Below are positions 1-5,511 of a stretch of 5,770 nt of DNA, one piece after another (the first letter of the stretch is position 1; every line of letters begins with the position of its first letter). The stretch is from JAZDGX01 sp043806645. GTDB taxonomy: Bacteria; Eisenbacteria; RBG-16-71-46; CAIMUX01; WJJG01. The notes beneath the pieces were generated by a model. That model ran no database searches. It was not told where the DNA came from and worked only from the letters and a program-made list of their open reading frames with translations. A program made the position numbers and the translations under genes. The stretch lies in NCBI GenBank assembly GCA_043806645.1, contig JAZDGX010000253.1, forward strand, positions 1-5,770. The letters run 5' to 3'.

Positions 1-17
1 CGCCGCGGCCGGCACGA

Positions 18-31
18 GCGCCGCGCGGCGC
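18..31. repeat. 14-bp perfect palindrome just after the carbamoyltransferase stop
   Basis: GCGCCGCGCGGCGC begins 6 nt downstream of the carbamoyltransferase TAG on the transcript strand. It could form a strong GC stem, but no U-run follows within the visible 17 bases, so it is recorded as an inverted repeat and not as a terminator. No gene can be supported in bases 1-37. Confidence 0.35.
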
Positions 32-37
32 AACGCG

Positions 38-1069
38 CTAGACCGATCCGCCCATCGTGAGCGCCATCACCGCCTTCGACGTATGCAAGCGGTTCTCCGC
101 CTCGTCATAGACGATCGACTGCGGTCCGTCGATGACCTCGTCGGTCACCTCCTTGCCGCGGTCCGCGGGAAGCGCGTGCATGTAACGCACCTCGGGCGCG
201 GCCAATCGCATCCGCCGGCTGTCGCAGATCCAATCCCGGTGCTTCTCGACATGGGCGCGCATTTGCGACGCACGCAGCTCCGCTTCCGCCGGTGGGGCAT
301 CCGGGCGCCAATGCTCGAAATGGGCGAAGCCGCCCCAATTCTTGGGAATCACAATCTGCGCGCGGTCGAAGGCCGCATCCATCTCGTCCACGAAAGTGAG
401 GCGCCCACCGTGTTCCCGCGCATTCTCCTCGGCCTGCGCGACGATCCCTGCCTGCAGCGGAAACTCCGGCGGCGCGGCCACGGTGACGTCCATGCCGTAG
501 CGCGTGAAGAGCAGAATCTGCGACTGCGGCACCGACAGCGGCTTGGCGTGCGAGGTCGCATAGGCCCAGGAGATGCCGACCTTCAGCCCGCGCAAGTCCT
601 GCCCGAAGACCTCCTGCATCACCATCAGATCGGCCAGCACCTGCAGCGGATGGTAGATGTCGTCCTGCATGTTGATCACCGGAATCGTCGCGTGACGGGC
701 CAGCTCGCGCAGGTAGCCGTTGCCGATGCCGTGGAAGCAGTTGCGGCAGGCGATCGCGTGGCCCATACGCGAAAGGACGACGGCCGTGTCCTTGGCGCTT
801 TCACCATGGGTGAGCTGCATCTTGTCGGGGGTCAGATCGTGGGCGTGGCCGCCGAGTTGGGTGATGCCCGCCTCGATGGAATTGCGCGTGCGCGTCGACT
901 GCTCGAAGAACATCATGAAGACCGTCTGGTCGGAGAGCAGCCGGTGGGGAATGCGCGCTTTGAAGCGCCGTTTCAGCTCGTAGCTCAACTCGAGGGTCGC
1001 ATCGATTTCCTCGCGCGACCACTCCTGGCAACTGATCAGATGCCGGCCGCTCAAGCTCTTGAGGTCCAT
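38..1069 (-). CDS. Knotted carbamoyltransferase (YgeW / acetylornithine carbamoyltransferase-like)
   Basis: This is a 343-residue cytoplasmic member of the aspartate/ornithine carbamoyltransferase family, which moves a carbamoyl group between carbamoyl phosphate and an amine; catabolic members run in reverse. The carbamoyl-phosphate site is intact: Ser58-Thr-Arg-Thr-Arg62, HGES (88-91), and His140-Pro-Leu-Gln143 followed by ADLMVMQE. The second half resembles the knotted branch. GISWAYATSHAKPLSVPQS (about 165-183) matches the proline-rich knot loop region of acetylornithine, succinylornithine and YgeW-type enzymes, and PKNWGGFAHFEHW replaces the SMG loop that binds ornithine in ordinary OTCase. 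The DEAENRLH tail (322-329) is conserved. The usual HCLP motif reads HALP (298-301), so the substrate-site cysteine is Ala. This argues against anabolic argF and for another amine or ureido substrate. The gene is separated from the hydro-lyases by 120 nt but lies on the same strand. The family is certain, the knotted branch likely, the substrate unknown. Confidence 0.93.
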   Translation of the reverse strand: MDLKSLSGRHLISCQEWSREEIDATLELSYELKRRFKARIPHRLLSDQTVFMMFFEQSTRTRNSIEAGITQLGGHAHDLTPDKMQLTHGESAKDTAVVLSRMGHAIACRNCFHGIGNGYLRELARHATIPVINMQDDIYHPLQVLADLMVMQEVFGQDLRGLKVGISWAYATSHAKPLSVPQSQILLFTRYGMDVTVAAPPEFPLQAGIVAQAEENAREHGGRLTFVDEMDAAFDRAQIVIPKNWGGFAHFEHWRPDAPPAEAELRASQMRAHVEKHRDWICDSRRMRLAAPEVRYMHALPADRGKEVTDEVIDGPQSIVYDEAENRLHTSKAVMALTMGGSV

Positions 1070-1075
1070 GTCTTG

Positions 1076-1081
1076 CTCCTC
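1076..1081 (-). promoter_or_regulatory. Ribosome binding site choosing the ATG at 1069 for the carbamoyltransferase
   Basis: GAGGAG sits 6 nt before the ATG at 1069 (MDLKSLSGRHLIS). The frame is open back to a GTG at 1090, but that start would lie upstream of this site. The protein from 1069 begins close to the family-typical LxGRHLI segment. Confidence 0.7.
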
Positions 1082-1091
1082 GCGCCACACC

Positions 1092-1109
1092 CGCTCACAG
1101 CGATCACAG
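1092..1109 (-). repeat. Tandem 9-bp near-repeat in the 120-nt gap before the carbamoyltransferase
   Basis: On the transcript strand CTGTGATCG is followed at once by CTGTGAGCG (8 of 9 identical), 22 nt upstream of the carbamoyltransferase ATG; a partial third copy (cgctca on the plus strand) lies at 1113-1118. The rest of the 1070-1189 gap holds an odd palindrome TCGGCGGCGCCGA (1153-1165) with no U-tract, so no terminator is called. The repeat could be a protein-binding site or chance. Confidence 0.3.
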
Positions 1110-1189
1110 TCCCGCTCAACCGCGGTGCCCTCTCAGCAGTTCCAACGCCTTCTCGGCGCCGCCGATTCCGCCCGCGGCCCCACACGCGC

Positions 1190-1672
1190 TCAGCGCCGGC
1201 GCAGCGCCTGCAGCGTGTAGGGCAGCAGTCCCCCGGCGTTGCAGATCGCGAGGATTTCGGGCGGCAGCTTGGGGAACGAGAACGCCCGGCCGCCCACGCG
1301 GATCTCCCCCGCCTCGGGGTCCATCGCGACCGGGTCCCCTTCGCGATAGGCGGCGACCGCGGCGGGGCATTCCACCAACAACAGCCCCTGGTTGATGGCG
1401 GCCCGATAGAAGATCCGGGCGAAGCTCTGCGCCACGATCGCCACGACACCGGCGGCCTTCAACCCCACCACCGGCTGCTCGCGCGAGCTGCCGCAGCCGA
1501 AGTTCTTGCCGGCAAAGACGAAATCTCCCGCAGCCACCTGCCGTGCAAAGTCCGCATCGAGATCCTCGAGCAGATGCGGGAGGATCTCCTCGGCGGTGCT
1601 GCACGTGTAGGTGTACTTGCCGGGAAAGAGCATGTCGGTATTGATGTCGTCGCCGTATTTCCAGACCTTCAT
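1190..1672 (-). CDS. LeuD-like hydro-lyase small (swivel) subunit
   Basis: This is a 160-residue small subunit, the usual length for the short LeuD/HacB/DmdB group. It starts MKVWKYGDDINTDMLFPGKY, matching the conserved swivel-domain opening, and carries GKNFGCGSSREQ (Cys60, Ser62-Ser63-Arg64), which supplies the substrate-binding Ser-Arg loop, followed by FARIFYRAAINQGL. It ends with the family-typical LPPEILAICNAGGLLPY. It pairs with the large subunit encoded immediately upstream. The substrate-recognition loop reads YTYT (residues 20-23), where characterised methanogen homoaconitases have YLRT and isopropylmalate isomerases have YLVM; the arginine that reads the distal carboxylate is absent. 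The substrate is therefore probably not homocitrate and possibly not isopropylmalate. Readings that extend upstream to 2572 lie inside the large-subunit gene and are not real. Confidence 0.93.
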   Translation of the reverse strand: MKVWKYGDDINTDMLFPGKYTYTCSTAEEILPHLLEDLDADFARQVAAGDFVFAGKNFGCGSSREQPVVGLKAAGVVAIVAQSFARIFYRAAINQGLLLVECPAAVAAYREGDPVAMDPEAGEIRVGGRAFSFPKLPPEILAICNAGGLLPYTLQALRRR

Positions 1673-1678
1673 CTGCGT

Positions 1679-1684
1679 CTCCTT
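1679..1684 (-). promoter_or_regulatory. Ribosome binding site overlapping the large-subunit stop codon
   Basis: AAGGAG lies 6 nt before the small-subunit ATG at 1672, and its first base is the last base of the large-subunit TGA (1684-1686). Ribosomes ending the large subunit are placed on the small-subunit start, which suits equal production of two partners in one heterodimer. Confidence 0.65.
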
Positions 1685-2946
1685 CACGCCGCCTCGCGTG
1701 GATCGGTCAGACGGCCGGTGATCGCGGAAGCGGCCAAGGTCTCGGGGCTGGAGAGGTAGATCTCGGCCTCCTTGCAGCCCATACGCCCCTTGAAATTGCG
1801 GTTCGAGGTGCTGAGGCAGCGTTCGCCCGGCGCCAGCACTCCTTGATGCGCGCCCAAGCATGGGCCGCAGCCGGGGGGCAGCACCACCGCGCCCGCGCGC
1901 GACAAACGGGCCATGACGCCGCTCGCCAGGGCCGCCTCGTAGACCGCGCGGGAGGCGGGCAGCACCAGCAGGCGCGTCCCGCGGGCCACCGTGCGGCCGT
2001 CGAGTATGCCGGCCGCCGCCTCCAGATCGCTCAGCCGCCCGTTGGTGCAGGTGCCCAGCAGGAACTGTTGGAACTCGATCCCCGCGACGTCCCTGACCGG
2101 CTTCACATGGTCCACCTTGTGCGGCATGGCGACGACCGGTTCGATCCGGGCGAGATCGTACTCGATCTCGCGTGCGTAGCGCGCCTGCTCGTCCGCCCAG
2201 ATCGCCTGGTAGTCCCGCGGCTCGATTCCGATGCCCTGCAGGTAGCGCTGCGTCACATCGTCCACGGGAAAGACGGCGATCTTCGCTCCCATCTCGACGC
2301 CCATGTTGGCGATCACGAAGCGGTCTTCCACCGAGAAGGCGGCCACGTCCCCGTGGAACTCGACCGCGGCATAGTTCGCCCCGTCCGCGCCGATGTCGCC
2401 GATGATCGTGAGCACGAGGTCCTTGGCCGAAACGCGGCGGGGCAGCCGGCCGCTCAGCGTGATCTTGATCGTCTCGGGGACCTTGAGCCACAATTGGCCG
2501 CGCAGCAACAGGGCCGCCGCTTCCGTGCGGTCGATGCCGGTGGCGAATGCGCCCACGGCGCCGTAGGAGCACGTGTGCGAGTCGCTGCCGACCAGCAGGC
2601 CGCCGGGCCGCGCATGACCCTTCTCGACGACGACCTGGTGACAGATGCCGGTCCCCAGCTCGTAGAAGTTGGGAATGCCGTAGCGGCCGACGAACTCACG
2701 CACCTTCTTGTGATTCGTCGCGGTCTTCTCATCCATTGCAGGGATTACATGGTCGAGGACGATGATCGGCATCCGCACATCCGCCACGCCGAACTCCTGG
2801 AGCTCCGCGCCGATCTTGCCGATGATGGCGGAGGTGTTGTCGTGCGTCAGCAGGTGATCGGGTTTGACGATGACGATCTGGCCGGGCACCACGCTCGCCA
2901 GGCCGGCGCGCCGAGCCAGGATCTTCTCTGCGAATGTCATGGCCAT
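1684..2946 (-). CDS. LeuC-like hydro-lyase large subunit (isopropylmalate/homoaconitase type, [4Fe-4S])
   Basis: This is a 420-residue cytoplasmic large subunit, the normal length for the short archaeal-type LeuC/HacA/DmdA group. All canonical residues are present: Asp65-His66 (VLDHVIPAMD), ATNHKKVREF, His103 (ELGTGICHQV), Asp122-Ser123-His124 (GSDSHTCSYGAVGAFATG), Asn214/Glu218 (IANMGVEMGAK), cluster ligands Cys300 (GTCTNGR), Cys360 and Cys363 (PPGCGPCLG), and Arg383/Arg388 (SNRNFKGRMG). It should form a heterodimer with the small subunit encoded 11 nt downstream and reversibly hydrate/dehydrate a 2- or 3-hydroxy dicarboxylic or tricarboxylic acid. A much longer in-frame reading to 4221 overlaps the fused gene and is not real. 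Isopropylmalate, homocitrate, citramalate and 2,3-dimethylmalate enzymes share these motifs, so leuC is not assigned. The intact active site contrasts with that of the fused upstream relative. Confidence 0.94.
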   Translation of the reverse strand: MAMTFAEKILARRAGLASVVPGQIVIVKPDHLLTHDNTSAIIGKIGAELQEFGVADVRMPIIVLDHVIPAMDEKTATNHKKVREFVGRYGIPNFYELGTGICHQVVVEKGHARPGGLLVGSDSHTCSYGAVGAFATGIDRTEAAALLLRGQLWLKVPETIKITLSGRLPRRVSAKDLVLTIIGDIGADGANYAAVEFHGDVAAFSVEDRFVIANMGVEMGAKIAVFPVDDVTQRYLQGIGIEPRDYQAIWADEQARYAREIEYDLARIEPVVAMPHKVDHVKPVRDVAGIEFQQFLLGTCTNGRLSDLEAAAGILDGRTVARGTRLLVLPASRAVYEAALASGVMARLSRAGAVVLPPGCGPCLGAHQGVLAPGERCLSTSNRNFKGRMGCKEAEIYLSSPETLAASAITGRLTDPREAA

Positions 2947-2953
2947 GCCTGCA

Positions 2954-2957
2954 CCTC
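2954..2957 (-). promoter_or_regulatory. Ribosome binding site choosing the ATG at 2946 for the split large subunit
   Basis: GAGG directly follows the TGA stop of the fused gene (2958-2960) and sits 7 nt before the ATG at 2946, against 13 nt before the second ATG at 2940. This favours the MAMTFAEK start. The stop-RBS-start packing suggests translational coupling to the fused gene. Confidence 0.6.
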
Positions 2958-4802
2958 TCAGCCCTTTCTCAACAATCCGCCGCGTTGATAGATCTCCATC
3001 TGGACGTCCGCAAAGGCCTGGCCGGCCACTTCGCCGCCGGATGGCAGCCGGATCCTGCCGGTCGCGAGATCGACGTCGATCTCCTGGCCGTCGGTCAGCT
3101 CGGTCGCTACAAGATCCGCGACCAGGATCGGAAAGCCCTGATTGATCGCGTTGCGTTCGTAGATGGCGCCGAAGCTCTCGGCGATCACGAGTGCGGTCCC
3201 CAGGCTGACGAAGCAATCGACCGCCTGCTGGCGCGAGGAGCCGCACCCGAAATTCTTCCCGACGACGACGATGTCGCCCGGATGCGCCTTGCGACTGAAG
3301 TCCTCCCAGCCCGCGAGATTCCCGAAGGCGTACTGGCCCATCTGCGCAAGTTCGGTCACCGTCAGGTGCCGGTTGTGGTAGATCATGTCGGTGTCGATGT
3401 TGTCGCGCCGGATCATCCACACCCGCCCGCGGATGCGGCTGGGCCGGACCGTCGCCTTGGCGGCGGTCGCCGCGGCCTGCATGCCTGCACCCGCCCCGGC
3501 CCCCGTCCCCGCCCCCTGCGCAGCGGCCCCGACTCCCACTGCGAACAGGACCGGCTCGCTGGGAACCGCCTGGGGCAACGCGATCGCGCCAGCCACCGCC
3601 GAGGCGGCGGCCACCTCCGGCGAGGCGAGATAGACCTCGCCCTTGCCCTGCTTGCCGGGGAAGTTGCGGTTGCCCGTGCTCACCGTCACCTCTCCCGGAC
3701 CATTCTGGCCGATCTGCCCGGCCGCGCATCCGGCGCAGCCGGCGTTGCCGACGAGCGCCCCGGCCTCCTTGAAAACCTCGAACAGCCCTTCCCGAAGGCA
3801 GGCGCGCCAGATCCGGTCGGTCGCCGGGACGATCTTCAGCACCACCCCCGGAGCGACCTTGCGCCCGCGGAGAACTTCCGCCGCCGCGCGCAGATCCTCC
3901 ATGCGGCCGTCCGTGCAGGAACCGATGAAGGCCGAACCGATCTTCTTCCCCACGACTTCCGCCACCGGCACCACATCCTCCGGCGCTCCCGGCCGCGAGA
4001 TGAGGGGTTCGAGCCCGGCGACATCGATCTCGATGGTATCGGCGTAGCGCGCGTCGCCGTCCGCGGCAATCAGAGCGACTTTGCGTCCGCTCACCCGGGT
4101 GCAGTAGTCGAGCACGCGACGATCGGGGGCGAAGAGGGCGATGATCCCGCCCATCTCCGTCGCCATCGATGCCATCGTGATGCGGCCGGCGAGATCGAGC
4201 GCATCGACGGCGGGGCCGCAAAACTCGGCGGCATAGCCGAGCAGCCCGTTGGCGCCAAGGCGCCGCAGGGCCGCCAGCGTCAAATCCTTCGCCTGCGCCG
4301 CCGCGGAAGGCCGGCCTGTGAGGCGCACCCTCAACGTGGGCGGCACCTTGAACCAGACGCGACCGTAGGCGAAGGCGTGGGCGATGTCCAAATCCCCCAT
4401 GCCCTGACCGAAGGCGCCGATCGCGCCCAGGATGTTGGCGTGCGAGTCGGTCGAGACGAAGGTCTCCCCCGGCAGCACGAGCCCCTCGTCGATCGCCACG
4501 TGCGTGCCGATCCCGCTGTCGATGTCGTAGACGCGCACGCCATGTTCGCGCGCGAAAACCCGACAGATCTGTTGGTTGGTCGCGTACTTCTGGTCCGATC
4601 CACCCGGGTTGCAGTCGAAGGTGAAGAAGGTCCGGCCCGGATCGGCGACCCCGAGCCCGCCGTCACGCAGGTTCTTCACCACGTTCGCCCCGCCGAAATC
4701 CCGCGCCACGCGCACGTCGATCCCGATGTCGGCGATCTCCCCGACCTTCACTTCACGGCCTGCGTGCGCCCCGAGAATCTTCTCGATCATCGTATGACCC
4801 AT
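2958..4802 (-). CDS. Fused large-small aconitase/isopropylmalate isomerase-family hydro-lyase with divergent active site
   Basis: This 614-aa cytoplasmic [4Fe-4S] hydro-lyase joins both halves of the family in one chain. Residues 1 to about 405 are the large (Fe-S) part, with cluster cysteines Cys296 (GSCTDGR), Cys356 and Cys359 (GCAGC), plus the STDSHANILGAIGAFGQG motif (Asp119-Ser120-His121) and NRNFPGKQG. About residues 405-455 are an Ala/Gly/Pro-rich linker. Residues 457-614 are the swivel domain, with DNIDTDMIY, GKNFGCGSSR (Ser522-Ser523-Arg524) and NAINQGFP. The family adds or removes water across a C-C bond of malate- or citrate-like acids. Against aconitase and the neighbouring large subunit, several conserved active-site positions differ: Asp-His becomes Asp63-Cys64, the Asn of NMxxE becomes Ser212 (Glu216 is kept), DSHT becomes DSHA, and the second Arg of NRNFxGR becomes Lys384. 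The specificity loop reads NRHLTV. It is much shorter than classical AcnA (about 890 aa). The downstream large-subunit gene follows after 11 nt. The fold is sure; the substrate is unknown and unlikely to be plain isopropylmalate. Confidence 0.92.
   Translation of the reverse strand: MGHTMIEKILGAHAGREVKVGEIADIGIDVRVARDFGGANVVKNLRDGGLGVADPGRTFFTFDCNPGGSDQKYATNQQICRVFAREHGVRVYDIDSGIGTHVAIDEGLVLPGETFVSTDSHANILGAIGAFGQGMGDLDIAHAFAYGRVWFKVPPTLRVRLTGRPSAAAQAKDLTLAALRRLGANGLLGYAAEFCGPAVDALDLAGRITMASMATEMGGIIALFAPDRRVLDYCTRVSGRKVALIAADGDARYADTIEIDVAGLEPLISRPGAPEDVVPVAEVVGKKIGSAFIGSCTDGRMEDLRAAAEVLRGRKVAPGVVLKIVPATDRIWRACLREGLFEVFKEAGALVGNAGCAGCAAGQIGQNGPGEVTVSTGNRNFPGKQGKGEVYLASPEVAAASAVAGAIALPQAVPSEPVLFAVGVGAAAQGAGTGAGAGAGMQAAATAAKATVRPSRIRGRVWMIRRDNIDTDMIYHNRHLTVTELAQMGQYAFGNLAGWEDFSRKAHPGDIVVVGKNFGCGSSRQQAVDCFVSLGTALVIAESFGAIYERNAINQGFPILVADLVATELTDGQEIDVDLATGRIRLPSGGEVAGQAFADVQMEIYQRGGLLRKG
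3447..3551 (-). repeat. Low-complexity Ala/Gly linker coding segment inside the fused hydro-lyase
   Basis: This segment encodes roughly residues 418-452 of the 614-aa protein. The chain becomes nearly pure Ala, Gly and Thr (for example GAGTGAGAGAGM), matched on the plus strand by runs of cccgcccc/ggcccccgtccccgcc. It joins the Fe-S part to the swivel domain without interrupting the frame. The composition suggests a flexible tether that grew by slippage after gene fusion. The exact edges are approximate. Confidence 0.75.
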
Positions 4803-4902
4803 GCATCCACTCCCCGCGACACGCGGCGTCGCGTGCATTCCCCCGCGCCGGTCCACTCCCCGGCGCAGCCTGAAAAGTAGCGCCCCCCGTGGTTACCGCG
4901 CC
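4803..4902 (-). promoter_or_regulatory. 100-nt leader gap before the fused hydro-lyase, with hairpin and repeated GGGGAGTGGA element
   Basis: This is one of the two sizeable gaps in the operon. Read on the transcript strand it contains a perfect 6-bp inverted repeat, CGCGAC/GTCGCG (4815-4833, 7-nt loop). It ends directly against the GGGGA ribosome site of the fused gene (4811-4815, one base shared). The 11-mer CGGGGAGTGGA occurs twice (4806-4816 and 4852-4862), the proximal copy being that ribosome site. No U-tract follows the hairpin, so it does not look like an intrinsic terminator. I see no convincing -35/-10 pair. The arrangement could modulate access to the ribosome site or could be chance in GC-rich DNA. 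Confidence 0.3.
4811..4815 (-). promoter_or_regulatory. Ribosome binding site choosing the ATG at 4802 for the fused hydro-lyase
   Basis: GGGGA lies 8 nt before the ATG at 4802. The reading frame is open further upstream to a GTG at 4856, but that extension (MDRRGG...) looks unlike the family. The alternative ATG at 4790 has only a weak GGGT upstream. The protein from 4802 begins MGHTMIEKILGAHAGREV, which fits the usual N-terminus of LeuC-like large subunits (M..T..EKIL....G). Confidence 0.6.
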
Positions 4903-5478
4903 CTATTGAATCAACGTCCCCTTCTCGAGCATGACCAGCGGATCGAAGGTGGCGAAGTCGGCCTGGTGGACGAAGATCGTCTCGATCACCTGCGGCCGCC
5001 CCTCACCTTCCTTGGCATGGCAGGCGACGACGTTCACCAGCTCGTCGGCCAGTCCCGCCGCTCCCACCAGCATGGCCCCCGAGATCGGATGCCGCGCGCA
5101 CTTGCCGGAGCGGCTCTTGCGGAAGCCGCCCGCGCCGTCGGGCTCGATCTCGAGCAACTTGCCCACATCGTGCAGCAGGCCGCCCGCCACGAGTCGGTCG
5201 TTGTCGATCGCGTAGGGCAGGGCACGATAGGCCCGCCGCTGCGCCTCGGCCAGCGCCAGCGCACCTTCCGTGACGGCGATCGTGTGCTCGATGAAGTTGA
5301 CGCCCCGCGAGTTCGTGAGCAGGGTGAAGGGCATCGCCTGCACCTGGTCCACGCTGGCGTAGCCGCCGCGCCGGCAGCCTTCCACCCACACGTTCACGAC
5401 CTGCTCGCGCAGCTTGGGATCGCCGATCTTCTCCAACTGGGCCTTGAAGAGCGCCCCGATGTCCTGCTTCGTGATCAT
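4903..5478 (-). CDS. HD-domain metalloprotein, H-HD-H-H-D type (phosphohydrolase or HD-type di-iron oxygenase)
   Basis: This is a 191-residue soluble protein with no signal peptide or membrane segment. The ATG at 5478 is preceded by an AAGGAGG ribosome site (5489-5495, 10 nt away), which fixes the start. The HD fold is shown by His65 (in FIEHTIAVTE), the His103-Asp104 doublet in AGGLLHDVGKLLE, His130 (ARHPISGAM), His154 (VACHAKEG) and Asp174 (HQADFATFDP). The two additional histidines between the HD doublet and the last Asp are typical of HD proteins with a dinuclear metal site. Such sites occur in phosphohydrolases (YqeK, PgpH, HD-GYP) and in the mixed-valent di-iron oxygenases MIOX and PhnZ. 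Residues 1-60 form a mostly helical lead-in that I do not recognise. Placement between a dehydrogenase and three hydro-lyase domains suggests a small-molecule metabolic role rather than nucleotide signalling, but that is inference. The reaction is unknown. Confidence 0.88.
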   Translation of the reverse strand: MITKQDIGALFKAQLEKIGDPKLREQVVNVWVEGCRRGGYASVDQVQAMPFTLLTNSRGVNFIEHTIAVTEGALALAEAQRRAYRALPYAIDNDRLVAGGLLHDVGKLLEIEPDGAGGFRKSRSGKCARHPISGAMLVGAAGLADELVNVVACHAKEGEGRPQVIETIFVHQADFATFDPLVMLEKGTLIQ

Positions 5479-5511
5479 GTCTCGACTGCCTCCTTCCCTC
5501 GCGGTCCCCTG

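Noticed and set aside
18..31. Intrinsic terminator after the carbamoyltransferase
   Set aside because: The palindrome is strong but has no following U-tract within the visible sequence.
38..1069. Calling the carbamoyltransferase anabolic ornithine carbamoyltransferase (argF)
   Set aside because: HCLP is HALP, the SMG ornithine loop is missing and the knot-type KPLSVPQS loop is present, so the symbol would mislead.
83..1759. Long plus-strand open frame opposite the carbamoyltransferase and small subunit
   Set aside because: It is antisense to three confidently identified genes, has an Arg/His/Ala-rich composition typical of high-GC shadow frames, and shows no recognisable domain.
1190..2572. 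460-residue reading of the small subunit
   Set aside because: The upstream part lies within the large-subunit gene in another frame. The conserved MKVWKYGDDINTD start at 1672 has its own AAGGAG site.
1190..2946. Naming the split pair leuC/leuD
   Set aside because: The motifs are shared by isopropylmalate, homoaconitate, citramalate and dimethylmalate enzymes. The YTYT loop and the context do not support leucine synthesis specifically.
3481..3535. Short tandem repeat or CRISPR-like array in the C-rich stretch
   Set aside because: It is in-frame low-complexity coding sequence for the Ala/Gly linker, with no regular repeat-spacer spacing.
1684..4221. 845-residue reading of the large subunit with a long N-terminal extension
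   Set aside because: The extension before 2946 is an out-of-frame reading of the fused gene, Arg/Gly-rich and without homology. A ribosome site and the family N-terminus support 2946.
4803..4856. GTG start at 4856 for the fused hydro-lyase
   Set aside because: It would add 18 residues unlike the family, while the ATG at 4802 has a GGGGA site at 8 nt and gives the expected N-terminus.
2934..4880. 648-codon plus-strand open frame opposite the fused hydro-lyase
   Set aside because: It mirrors the fused gene almost exactly. Its length reflects few stops in GC-rich antisense DNA, and its sequence resembles no family.
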